Origin: Clostridium cibarium
Lineage (GTDB): Bacteria; Bacillota; Clostridia; Clostridiales; Clostridiaceae
NCBI RefSeq assembly: GCF_014836335.1
Contig: NZ_JACSRA010000036.1
Span: 1 to 32,948, forward strand
Direction: 5' to 3'
DNA: 32,948 bases
The notes under the pieces are model-generated. The model was not told the DNA's origin, searched no databases, and was given only the letters and a program-made list of their open reading frames with translations. Numbering within the stretch: the first letter of the stretch is position 1; the number at the start of each line of letters is the position of its first letter. Positions 24,440 through 32,595 of this stretch are shown piece by piece. A program made the position numbers and the translations under genes.

Positions 24440-25084
24440 TTATTTTAATTGAAATTGTGTCTTTAATGTTAATGAATTTTTTATAAATGTGAAGTTTGCA
24501 TTTGATCCATCTGAATTTACATATTCATACATAATAGATTCATTATCTTTTATCTTATCTTGAGACATTATTTGTCCTTCGCCCAAAATTTCTTTTACCT
24601 GTTCATAAGTCATTCCATTATTTATTTTATTAAACTTCTCCAATGTTATACCTGCATCCACAGACTTAAGTCTAATCTGTGCTTTTCCTACAACAATCCC
24701 ATTTTGAACTGTTACATTTAAGTTACTTCCAGCATTTCCATCCCAAGAGTAAAGTGTTGTTTTAACTCCAGAAATCTCTGAAGACGATTTTTCTGTACCT
24801 TCACCTATTAAATTAACAACATCTTCGTACTTTTGTCCCATCTGAATCTTTAAAAAATTGTCATAATTTACTTTACTATCTTCAGTTCCTCCAGTGCTTT
24901 CAGCATTATCACTTTTACCTGAAGAATCTGTTTGATCAGTAGCAGTTTCAGAACTTACGCTGACGTCATTACCTTTATCTTTATCCTTACCTTTTTGACT
25001 TCCTATAGCAATTCCTATTACTAACACAACAATTACCAAAATACACCATTTATTAAAAAATGGCTTTTTTTCTGATTTACTCAC
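24440..25084 (-). CDS. DUF3862-type membrane-anchored protein with two SmpA/BLIP-like repeats
   Basis: This 214-residue protein has a short cytoplasmic stretch, one membrane helix (WCILVIVVLVIGIAIG, about residues 13-28), a Ser/Thr/Asp-rich linker of about 45 residues, then two tandem repeats, each opening with a helix of the type Y-x-x-F-x-K-I-x-x-G-x-x-Y-x-x-V-x-x-x-x-G-E-G. This matches the SmpA/OmlA/BLIP-like fold, and the pair is typical of DUF3862 proteins of Firmicutes. It would be displayed outside the membrane. Role unknown. Confidence 0.78.
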   Translation of the reverse strand: MSKSEKKPFFNKWCILVIVVLVIGIAIGSQKGKDKDKGNDVSVSSETATDQTDSSGKSDNAESTGGTEDSKVNYDNFLKIQMGQKYEDVVNLIGEGTEKSSSEISGVKTTLYSWDGNAGSNLNVTVQNGIVVGKAQIRLKSVDAGITLEKFNKINNGMTYEQVKEILGEGQIMSQDKIKDNESIMYEYVNSDGSNANFTFIKNSLTLKTQFQLK

Positions 25085-25211
25085 TTACATCCCATCCTTT
25101 TTTTACGTATAATACTATTTTACATCTTATTTCTTAGTTTGTAAATAAATAGGATATATTGAGTTTACTTGACATTTCCCTATAATTTCCATGTCGGTTT
25201 TTGTAGATATA

Positions 25212-25994
25212 TTATTTACTTACTTCCTTTTCAAATCTATATAATAAAGATGCTATATTTTCTTGTGCAAGTTTCAAAGTAGGACGTGCTGCCTTCTCCC
25301 ACTCTGAGCTATCATAAGAATTACAAACAGCCTTATAAGAATAAGCATTTTTAGCACACTCATTTAATATTTCAGTACAATATTGATCAAAACTATAATC
25401 AGAATATTTATCATAAGCATCACTGGTATTTACAAAAAATAAACTATTGTTTTTACTAATATATTTTTCATATTGTGAATGACTGCTTAATCCAGCTATC
25501 ATATTTGATGCATGATGAGGTACATTTACATCTGTTAAAAAATGTATAGCACGCCCTAACTGTTCCATAGAATATGTTTTATTGGAATTGTAACTTTCCA
25601 CAGCATTTCCCATATGTTCTTTAAACTTTGTCATCGCAGTTATTTTTGAGGCAGATAAAAATGCTGGCAAATAATTTTTATTTGTATATGGGTTGTAAAA
25701 ATGATAAGCAAAAGCATAATCAGCTTCATCAGAATCAGGCTTATCACAATATTCTAATAATAATTTCTTATTATCATTATAAAAAATAACTGCATTACTG
25801 CCCTTGTCATTTTCTATAATTTTTAATGCTTGTCCAACAAATTGTTCATGAGAATCATTTGGTCCATTGCTAGATAAAGTTTTTGGTACATAATCTTGTG
25901 TATTAACTTCCTGTGCAGATACTGCTTGTCCAGCAGTAAAAATCATTATAACACTTGTTACAATAGTCAAAATTAGTTTCTTTGATTTTTTCAT
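25212..25994 (-). CDS. Secreted zinc-dependent phospholipase C homologue
   Basis: This 260-residue protein belongs to the bacterial zinc phospholipase C family (B. cereus PC-PLC, N-terminal domain of C. perfringens alpha-toxin). A signal peptide occupies residues 1-27, cleaved after VSA. Zinc ligands are visible: H49, D84, H98 (AYHFYNP), H151 and D155 (AIHFLTDVNVPHH), H161, H172 and E176 (SSHSQYEKY). The C-terminal C2-like membrane domain of alpha-toxin is absent. The N-terminal Trp of the mature enzyme, normally about 13 residues before H49, is missing. The start is ATG at 25994 after AAAGGTGAG; a GTG at 26003 lies within that site. Substrate unproven. Confidence 0.87.
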   Translation of the reverse strand: MKKSKKLILTIVTSVIMIFTAGQAVSAQEVNTQDYVPKTLSSNGPNDSHEQFVGQALKIIENDKGSNAVIFYNDNKKLLLEYCDKPDSDEADYAFAYHFYNPYTNKNYLPAFLSASKITAMTKFKEHMGNAVESYNSNKTYSMEQLGRAIHFLTDVNVPHHASNMIAGLSSHSQYEKYISKNNSLFFVNTSDAYDKYSDYSFDQYCTEILNECAKNAYSYKAVCNSYDSSEWEKAARPTLKLAQENIASLLYRFEKEVSK

Positions 25995-26140
25995 AAAACT
26001 CACCTTTCTTCAAATAATAAATTTAAATTTTCACATATATTAGTTCATTGTCTATTATTCTTATTTAATTTTACCCTTTATTTTACATACAATCAATCTT
26101 TTTACATAATTTTTACTTATAATATTTCAAAATTAAACAA

Positions 26141-26188
26141 AAAGTAGCTACGTCATATATTAACTTAATATAAAAACGTAACTACTTT
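26141..26188 (-). terminator. Probable terminator of the amino-acid permease gene
   Basis: AAAGTAGCTACGT (26141-26153) pairs with ACGTAACTACTTT (26176-26188), one mismatch, with an inner AT-rich hairpin; TTTGTTTAATTTT follows on the minus strand. Confidence 0.75.
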
Positions 26189-26206
26189 ATTATGTATTTC
26201 TACACA

Positions 26207-27463
26207 TTATTTTTCTCTTTGAAATCTATTTATAATATGCCCAAGATTTTTACCTATACTCATTATAGTTACTAGGATCAATAAGAGCCAACCTACAAAT
26301 GGAGAGAATGCTAAAAGCACGATTAGTACCAAGATTAACAAAGTTACCAATAACTTTAACAAAATACTATTTACACATTTTAAGCTAGCCACAAGTCCAA
26401 GTAACGAATTGCAAATAAAGAATGTATTTGCAATTTGTACAGTCCATTCCACAGTTATAAAATCATTATAAATAAGGAAAATAAGTAAACAGTGAAATGT
26501 AGTTAATAATATTAAAGCTCTTTTAGGAGATCTCTCTCCCTCATTTTTTCTTAAAAAAGCAGGAAGAGCTCCTTTTTCTGCTCTAGCTGCCATTTGTCTT
26601 GTTACAGCACCTAATATCATTATTAAAGTTGCAAAACACAAGCCTGCTGCTATAATTCCCATAATAATATAAGACCCTTCCCCGAATAAGGGAACAAGGA
26701 TTAAACTTACATTAATATCTGTCTCCTTTGTAATAACTTGTCCATTCATACTGTTCTGTAAAGCAAAAGTGGTCAGCATATATATAGAAATAACAGCAAA
26801 TAAGCTAATTTTCATAGCACGCATAAGCGTCTTCTCAGGATTAATTACATCTTCAACATAGTTTCCAATCACTTCCCAACCAATAATCGCCCAAAACAAT
26901 AATAAAAGAGTTGATCCAAGTGTTGTAACCTGTGGTAAAGCATTTGGAAAAGTTATACTACTTTGATCTAATATATTAAAAATACTACTAATAATAAGAA
27001 TAAATCCTGTCAATGAAGAAAGTATTAACGTCACTTTTCCCATTGCCGTTATTCCCATCATAAGTATAAATACATTAAGCAATAACAATACAAAAACCAC
27101 AAAGATCTTATAGTTATTAGCTCCAGGAATAATATCACAAACAAATCCCGATGCTGTATACAAAACAGCTACTGGTCCAAAGCAAACTGCTGCTGTCAAA
27201 TAATTTGAAGATAATTCACTAAAATTATGTCCTAGTTTTTCTCCTACTATTAAGTTTACTCCCTCATTACTTGAAGTTAGTATGCTCATTTTTGTAAATA
27301 TGTAAGCAAATATAGCCCCCATAACCATAGTTATTATCCATGCTATTATGGCATTATCTCCAAGCATATGAATTGCAATAGGTGGTAAAAGTACAATACC
27401 TGATCCTAATATAGGCCCTATCATCAACCCACTTAGTGAAATTGTGTTTAATTTTTTATTCAT
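26207..27463 (-). CDS. APC-family amino-acid permease
   Basis: This 418-residue integral membrane protein has about twelve hydrophobic segments. The first helix carries the APC hallmark ISLSGLMIGPILGSGIVLLPP, the broken helix that binds the amino-acid backbone, and LLLFWAIIGWEVIGNYVEDVINPEKT is the conserved loop between helices 6 and 7. It probably moves an amino acid by cation symport or exchange; which one cannot be told. The ATG at 27463 is 7 codons into a longer reading and follows GAGGGGGAG. It has its own consensus promoter and terminator. Confidence 0.9.
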   Translation of the reverse strand: MNKKLNTISLSGLMIGPILGSGIVLLPPIAIHMLGDNAIIAWIITMVMGAIFAYIFTKMSILTSSNEGVNLIVGEKLGHNFSELSSNYLTAAVCFGPVAVLYTASGFVCDIIPGANNYKIFVVFVLLLLNVFILMMGITAMGKVTLILSSLTGFILIISSIFNILDQSSITFPNALPQVTTLGSTLLLLFWAIIGWEVIGNYVEDVINPEKTLMRAMKISLFAVISIYMLTTFALQNSMNGQVITKETDINVSLILVPLFGEGSYIIMGIIAAGLCFATLIMILGAVTRQMAARAEKGALPAFLRKNEGERSPKRALILLTTFHCLLIFLIYNDFITVEWTVQIANTFFICNSLLGLVASLKCVNSILLKLLVTLLILVLIVLLAFSPFVGWLLLILVTIMSIGKNLGHIINRFQREK

Positions 27464-27490
27464 ATTTCTCCCCCTCGTTGTCATGTTTTT

Positions 27491-27519
27491 ATTATATTAG
27501 GGGGAAATTCATTTGTAAA
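27491..27519 (-). promoter_or_regulatory. Promoter of the APC permease gene
   Basis: The minus strand has TTTACA (27519-27514), 17 bases, TATAAT (27496-27491). A perfect odd palindrome ATCGAAA-A-TTTCGAT (27542-27556) lies 23 bases upstream of the -35 and touches the end of the FtsX-like gene. Confidence 0.82.
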
Positions 27520-27556
27520 ATTGAAATTATAGATATGTCTTATCGAAAATTTCGAT

Positions 27557-28105
27557 TTACCTTTTAAGAATTTTTCGCAATGAAATACTATAGCCAATTA
27601 TACCTATAAAAGCTCCAATTATTCCATATTGTAATAACATTCTTTCATTTACCAATGTAGAATCTATACGATTAAATAAATCTGCGAAAACTATTAATTT
27701 ATCATATAGAACCTCATATAAAGTAAACATCGATATACTACCTAATAGAGCCCCAATAATTCCTATAATTAATCCCTCCGTAATAAAAATCCATCGAACA
27801 AACCAATCAGTAGCTCCAATAGCTTTCATTACACTTATTTCATATTCCCTACAAAACATAGACATCTTAATTATAGTAATAATTAAAAATAATAAAACTC
27901 CTATTATTAAAACGAACATTGACACTCCAATTAACATTAATTCTTTCTCTGCAATTTCCTTAACTGAAAACATATATAATAAAAATAGTCTAACAATAAA
28001 GACAGCTATAGATATGCTAATCATTGAAGCAATTGTTGTTGTAATATTTCTCTTTAAACTCTTTATTGCATATTCGAAAAAATATTTTACTTTATAAGCC
28101 TTCAT
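27557..28105 (-). CDS. FtsX-like membrane protein lacking the extracellular domain
   Basis: This 182-residue protein aligns with FtsX at both ends: KYFFEYAIKSLKRN before membrane helix 1 and, at residues 85-110, CREYEISVMKAIGATDWFVRW and TEGL, the coupling-helix region that normally contacts FtsE. Four membrane helices are seen (about 22-46, 57-80, 108-130, 155-176). FtsX is usually near 300 residues, with an extracellular domain of over 100 residues between helices 1 and 2; here only about 10 residues remain. The reading frame and the ribosome binding site GGGAGGAT are intact. There is no ftsE nearby. It is probably a second copy alongside a normal ftsEX elsewhere. Confidence 0.82.
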   Translation of the reverse strand: MKAYKVKYFFEYAIKSLKRNITTTIASMISISIAVFIVRLFLLYMFSVKEIAEKELMLIGVSMFVLIIGVLLFLIITIIKMSMFCREYEISVMKAIGATDWFVRWIFITEGLIIGIIGALLGSISMFTLYEVLYDKLIVFADLFNRIDSTLVNERMLLQYGIIGAFIGIIGYSISLRKILKR

Positions 28106-28217
28106 TCCATCCTCCCATTTTCAATTTATAAATTAAAAAAAGTGAAGTAAATTATTAATAATAGCGAATAAACTTTATGTTTAATTGCTGGTCTGCACTC
28201 ATAATAAAAACTACATC

Positions 28218-28448
28218 TCAAATAATAATATCTTCACCTGTTATATTTCGTAATTTTTCAAGAGCAATTTCTATTGCATGTTTCTTTGTATCTACTATTG
28301 ATATATCATTTTTTATTGGTATCCACCGTTCATCCCATTCATCTTCAAACCATCTCAATATTTCAATACTAAATAGTCCATCAGTCCGTTTTATTATTTC
28401 CACTTTGTACTCTTTCTTTTTTGAAATAATTTCTTCAACAACCTCCAC
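28218..28448 (-). CDS. Small hypothetical cytoplasmic protein
   Basis: This 76-residue charged protein is rich in Glu, Lys and Trp (IEILRWFEDEWDERWIPI) with no membrane segment. The start is GTG at 28448 behind AAAGGAT. The pattern of two beta strands, a Trp-rich turn and a C-terminal helix (THAIEIALEKLRNI-like) suggests a compact domain. It lies between the FtsX-like gene and another unknown protein. I do not recognise a family. Confidence 0.6.
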   Translation of the reverse strand: MEVVEEIISKKKEYKVEIIKRTDGLFSIEILRWFEDEWDERWIPIKNDISIVDTKKHAIEIALEKLRNITGEDIII

Positions 28449-28514
28449 AATGCTATCCTTTCATATATTAAATAAATTACTTATAATATTTGGTTTCTAA
28501 ATATTAAATATTCT

Positions 28515-29114
28515 CTATCTAATTAAAACTCTAATCATCTCATCTGTAATATCAACATCATTCTCATTGAATAGCTTTATTTTGTTAATATTAATAAAAT
28601 TCACCTGTGTACTATTCGGAACCTTACAATATACTATATAATATTCTTGCTGTGGTATTTCAATTTTATACTCCTTGCCATCTAACTGTATGTTTGTATA
28701 TGTAATTTTCATATCAGGATTTTTACCTAAAAGAATAATGTATTTTCCCTTGTTTGTTTCAATTATCCTATTTCTAAAATATCCACTGCCACGTTCTGTA
28801 AAATCAATTTTATATTTATTATTAAGACCTTTAGTTAGTGCTGCATACCCAATTCTTTTATCCAAAGTATATAAAGCAAACTTCTTATCATCTAATTTTA
28901 ACTCTTGCTTGATGTCAACATATGCATCATCTTGAGGATCTTTGTCAATATCTTTGTTTATGCTGATTAATGAATATTTAGGATTAGCAAAACTCATTAC
29001 AGAAATTTCTAATTGCCTTTTATCATTTAAAATTCTATATGAACTCAGATTTATTATGAATCCTATAAAAACAAATACTAATAGAAATATTCCTCCCCAG
29101 AATAGCTTTTTCAT
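28515..29114 (-). CDS. Membrane-anchored protein of unknown function
   Basis: This 199-residue protein has one N-terminal anchor (GGIFLLVFVFIGFIINL, residues 7-23) and an extracellular beta-rich region. It has no lipobox and no recognised motif. The ATG at 29114 follows AAGGGGGAA. It is separate from the ABC cluster and its neighbours by non-coding gaps of 66 and 187 bases. Confidence 0.65.
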   Translation of the reverse strand: MKKLFWGGIFLLVFVFIGFIINLSSYRILNDKRQLEISVMSFANPKYSLISINKDIDKDPQDDAYVDIKQELKLDDKKFALYTLDKRIGYAALTKGLNNKYKIDFTERGSGYFRNRIIETNKGKYIILLGKNPDMKITYTNIQLDGKEYKIEIPQQEYYIVYCKVPNSTQVNFININKIKLFNENDVDITDEMIRVLIR

Positions 29115-29301
29115 AGTTCCCCCTTATTAATGCTTCAAATAATTTATACCAATTATATCATCATATATCACGAAGTTATATTGAAAACTACTAAATTACT
29201 AGGCATAATTCATATTAAGAATACTATTTCTTTTATTTTTTCAACATCCATAATCATATTTATTTAACTAAAAAAATCCCCATTGCTGAGAATTCTTTTT
29301 A

Positions 29302-29832
29302 CTATAAATCACCACTTATTCTGTTTTCCTTCCATAGAATTACTGATTTATCATAAAACTCATTAGCTTCTTCAATAGAATTAAATGCTCTCTTAGGTAT
29401 TACATGAAATGAACTATTAGAAAATATAACATAAATATAATCCTTATTCTCAGTAACACTATTTATAGCTTTCCACTTCGACAAAGTATCATTATAAGAT
29501 GTTATTTCTCTGACACCTTCTTCATTCATCTTTATAGTGTGCTCACAAAAATATCCACCTGCTTTTTGAAGTTTTCTTATTTCCTTTTCAATAAGGTTAT
29601 AGTATGCAATTAAATCTAATATGCCTCCTCCAACAATAGTTATCAAGATAATCATTATTGTTTTTATTTGTATTTGGAATGAAAATTAAAAAAACAATAA
29701 AAAAATTAGAATTATTGAAGGAAATGTAAATAAAAAAGTAATAAAGTTACGTCTAATCTGTGGCAAATTGAACATGACATACTTAATGCATTTCTTAAAA
29801 TCCTCACGAGTTATCTCATATTTTACATTCAT
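29302..29832 (-). pseudogene. YcxB-like membrane protein split by an in-frame stop
   Basis: From ATG 29832 (after AGAAGGTGAT) the frame reads MNVKYEITREDFKKCIKYV, a YcxB-type N-terminus, then a hydrophobic helix, and meets TAA at codon 49 (29688-29686). The same frame then continues without change through FSFQIQIKT to MIILITIVGGG at 29655 and on to a normal YcxB-like C-terminal domain (HTIKMNEEGV, WKAINSV, VIPKRAF) ending at 29302. Removing one stop would give about 176 residues, the usual size. The stop sits between the two predicted membrane helices. The downstream part could be translated from 29655 but lacks a clear ribosome binding site. Confidence 0.82.
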
Positions 29833-29952
29833 ACTTAATAATCACCTTCTAAAATTTTTTACTCCATACGTTCTTGGAATTTTTTTCATGCGAATTTATT
29901 ATAGCATCTTCCCCATATATATGATATATAAATTATTTATATATAAATTTAA

Positions 29953-30178
29953 TCAATTCTTAATCTCACTTTTATTTAAACTATTTGGAATGTACTCATC
30001 CCCATTACAGTCTTTCTTTGATAACGAATCTTTCTTAGTCGCAGTAAAATAAAATGATTTCCCATCAACTGAATATCTGACATTATTTATGTTTAACAAT
30101 ATCTTTGTACTGCATATATTGTATTATCATTAATTATAACTCTTCCTACACGAATATCTTTTTTACTTTCTCAGCCAT
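29953..30178 (-). pseudogene. Frameshifted remnant of a small gene
   Basis: A strong ribosome binding site AGGAGG precedes ATG 30178, but the frame reads MAEKVKKIFV and stops at codon 11. In the next frame, after the run of six A, a coherent peptide continues (DIRVGRVIINDNTIYAVQRY). A second shift near 30090 leads to NNVRYSVDGKSFYFTATK and on to a stop at 29953. Two shifts thus break what looks like a 70-75-residue protein. I do not recognise its family. Confidence 0.65.
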
Positions 30179-30207
30179 TCTCTTTTCCTCCTTTTTTGTA
30201 TAATAAA

Positions 30208-30229
30208 AAGAGTACATTTCTGCACTCTT
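30208..30229 (-). terminator. Hairpin terminator with GAAA loop
   Basis: On the minus strand AAGAGTGCA pairs with TGTACTCTT around GAAA, then TTTTAT. It lies about 220 bases past the stop of the gene at 30451. The stretch 30230-30450 is AT-rich with no gene I can support. Confidence 0.75.
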
Positions 30230-30450
30230 CTTATTTTCCCCATTTAACAAATAGGTTTATTTATAATTTCTTTATTGTTATGTTTTCTTTAAATTAAAAT
30301 TAATCTCTAGTAACTTTATAGTTAATTTGTTCTATCCTATAGTAACATATATTATTTTCTACTTAATGTTTTTTCAAAACTATATTGCTATACTACAAAT
30401 TCTAGCATTTAGTTTTATATCACTTAAACTTGTGATTCTTGCTTAAAAAT

Positions 30451-31110
30451 CTAATGCAAATACTGTGAAATAATACTTTGATATTTTGAATATTCATTCA
30501 AATTGTCTTTTTTTATTATTACATTATTCTTAGATACATCTCTAATTGATATTTGTTCACTCCCATCAGATATATAAGGTTGCAAACCATCAATATCGCT
30601 CTTACCATATGTTGGATTGTAATACATAAATGATTTTTTCTCTTTATTGGACATATTATATCCATTAGGAACTTTTAATTGTTTTAAAAATACTATATAC
30701 TCATTCCCTTCAATCATTGGTATATACCCCAAACTAGTGTATACTGCATCGACTTGTACAGTAATAGGTTCATATATATATATTTTTTTTTCTCGCTCTA
30801 AATCAATATCACCTTTTAATACATCTTCTACCTCTACACTTGATAGTACACATTGACTTAGATACTCTCTTTCATTTGTCATCTTTACTCTTGCTACAAT
30901 TGGAGAATCTTTAAATATATCGCCTATATTATCAAGCTGATCATAGTATTTTTGCTTATTAGTGTTATTAATAATTTGATAGTCCATAAAATCTAAATTT
31001 TGATTAATAGTATATTGAAATGACCTTTTTGTTTTAATTCCAATTAATAACGGTATTAATACTATTATTAGCAATATTCCTACTATTACCTTATTTCTAT
31101 TTTTGTCCAT
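30451..31110 (-). CDS. Membrane-anchored protein encoded with an ABC transporter
   Basis: This 219-residue protein has an uncleaved-looking N-terminal anchor (VIVGILLIIVLIPLLIGI, residues 9-26) and an extracytoplasmic domain of about 190 residues with strands such as PIVARVKMT and GNEYIVFLKQL. The latter resembles the small beta-barrel domains found in some exported clostridial and bacillary proteins, but I do not recognise the family. It starts 24 bases downstream of the ABC ATPase gene, which suggests one operon and a role as accessory, ligand or target of that transporter. Confidence 0.65.
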   Translation of the reverse strand: MDKNRNKVIVGILLIIVLIPLLIGIKTKRSFQYTINQNLDFMDYQIINNTNKQKYYDQLDNIGDIFKDSPIVARVKMTNEREYLSQCVLSSVEVEDVLKGDIDLEREKKIYIYEPITVQVDAVYTSLGYIPMIEGNEYIVFLKQLKVPNGYNMSNKEKKSFMYYNPTYGKSDIDGLQPYISDGSEQISIRDVSKNNVIIKKDNLNEYSKYQSIISQYLH

Positions 31111-31134
31111 ATTTAATATCTCACTCTCTATATC

Positions 31135-31779
31135 TTAATTTGCAACTATCTCAGATACTAACCCATTATCTATCTTAAATTTTTTATCAGCCAATATATT
31201 TATATCATCACTATTATGACTAGCAACAAGTATTGTTGCTCCTCTTCTTTTTTCTTCTAATATCATCTCACGAACTAAATTACAACTTTCCTCATCTAAT
31301 GCATTTGTTGGTTCGTCTAATACTATTAAATCTGGTTTTTCCATAATAGCTTGTACAATAGCTAGTTTTTGTTTCATTCCTAATGAAAATTTTTTGTATT
31401 TTAACTTCTTATATTGATCTAGTCCTATTCTACTTAATTGACTATTAATTTGTTCATCATCAATTATATTCTTAATACTACTTAATATCTTCAAATTTTC
31501 ATAAGCTGTATAATTACCCCAAAAACCTGGGTTTTCAATTATTACTCCCACACTTTCTGGAAATGAAATATCTTCATTAAGTTCCTTTCCATCTATTAAG
31601 ATTTTACCTTCTGTTGGTCGAATCAGCCCACAGATAGCTCTAAATAACATTGTCTTTCCAGAGCCATTTCTTCCAATAAACCCATAAATCTTGCCTTTTT
31701 CTAATTGTAAATTCACCTTACTTAAAACAGTTGTTCCTTTTAAAACCTTGCTCAAATTTTTTATTTCTATATAACTCAT
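31135..31779 (-). CDS. ABC transporter ATP-binding protein (ABC-2/BcrA type)
   Basis: The 214-residue ATPase has Walker A GRNGSGKT (36-43), signature FSLGMKQ (131-137), Walker B LIVLDEP (151-157) and the H-loop His188. The stretch VIIENPGFWGNYTAYENL (79-96) has Glu in place of the Q-loop glutamine, as is usual in the BcrA-like group that confers peptide-antibiotic resistance or bacteriocin immunity. It would power the permeases encoded upstream (31789 and 32582). The substrate is unknown. The ATG at 31779 follows GGAGGTCC. Confidence 0.93.
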   Translation of the reverse strand: MSYIEIKNLSKVLKGTTVLSKVNLQLEKGKIYGFIGRNGSGKTMLFRAICGLIRPTEGKILIDGKELNEDISFPESVGVIIENPGFWGNYTAYENLKILSSIKNIIDDEQINSQLSRIGLDQYKKLKYKKFSLGMKQKLAIVQAIMEKPDLIVLDEPTNALDEESCNLVREMILEEKRRGATILVASHNSDDINILADKKFKIDNGLVSEIVAN

Positions 31780-31788
31780 ATGGACCTC

Positions 31789-32595
31789 CTATATTATATC
31801 TCTATTTTCTATAATTTTTTTTATTATAAACTGTAATATTATAATAACTATAAAATTTACTATGATATTTACTAGAAAACTATGATTATTTAAATAAAAA
31901 CTGAAATAATATATATCTCTATTTATGATTTTATTAAATGAATCATACCAACCAGTTATAGATCCTACAAATGGAGTATATTTGTAGAAATTCTCTGATA
32001 TATTAAGTAAATTTAGTATACATGGCGTTAATATTGATATAGAGAATATAGCTATTGAAGCTGTATATCCTACTATTTCTTTGAATTTAAAAGAAATAAT
32101 ATTAGCAATTAAATTTATTATGACTAAGTTTAATACTAAATTTAGAAATACACATGCAATAACAATACCAAAATCATACAAATTAATTATTCTAAATCCA
32201 CAAATAACCGCTAAACCAATTACTAAAATAAATTGAAAAGTAAGATATATAAAAATTATACAAAACAACTCAACTATTTTAATATTAATCCACTTACTCT
32301 TTTTATTTGTTCTTGTAAATATATATATATAATTTTTATTAAAATCTTTATATATATAATTTCCACATATATATGTGATAACAATAAAATTATATATATA
32401 GTTAGTGTAATTTGTAAGAAAGTTTTTTGATTTCATATCAAAATTACCAAAAATATCAATAATAATATAATCTAAATCAATACTATTTGCTTTCAATAGA
32501 TTTATTTTAAATACAACTATAAAGATATATCCTATTGATCCAATAACAAACATCCAATTCCAATATTTTAAGAAACTTTTTCTAGTTTTCATCAT
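31789..32595 (-). CDS. ABC-2-type transporter permease
   Basis: This 268-residue membrane protein has about six hydrophobic segments and a Lys/Asn-rich first cytoplasmic loop (YIFTRTNKKSKW), the layout of ABC-2 permeases. It lies 9 bases before the ATPase gene. Its ATG-ATG start overlaps the 3' end of the preceding gene by 14 bases, so translation is coupled. AT content is even higher than in the housekeeping genes. Confidence 0.75.
   Translation of the reverse strand: MMKTRKSFLKYWNWMFVIGSIGYIFIVVFKINLLKANSIDLDYIIIDIFGNFDMKSKNFLTNYTNYIYNFIVITYICGNYIYKDFNKNYIYIFTRTNKKSKWINIKIVELFCIIFIYLTFQFILVIGLAVICGFRIINLYDFGIVIACVFLNLVLNLVIINLIANIISFKFKEIVGYTASIAIFSISILTPCILNLLNISENFYKYTPFVGSITGWYDSFNKIINRDIYYFSFYLNNHSFLVNIIVNFIVIIILQFIIKKIIENRDII

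Noticed and set aside
29686..29688. Recoding (read-through) of the TAA in the YcxB-like gene
   Set aside because: UAA is not a known selenocysteine or pyrrolysine codon and no recoding structure was seen; a nonsense mutation is simpler.
29768..30052. 94-residue plus-strand frame in the gap near 30 kb
   Set aside because: It is antisense to the YcxB-like N-terminus and the frameshifted remnant, lacks a ribosome binding site, and its hydrophobicity comes from AT-rich reverse reading.
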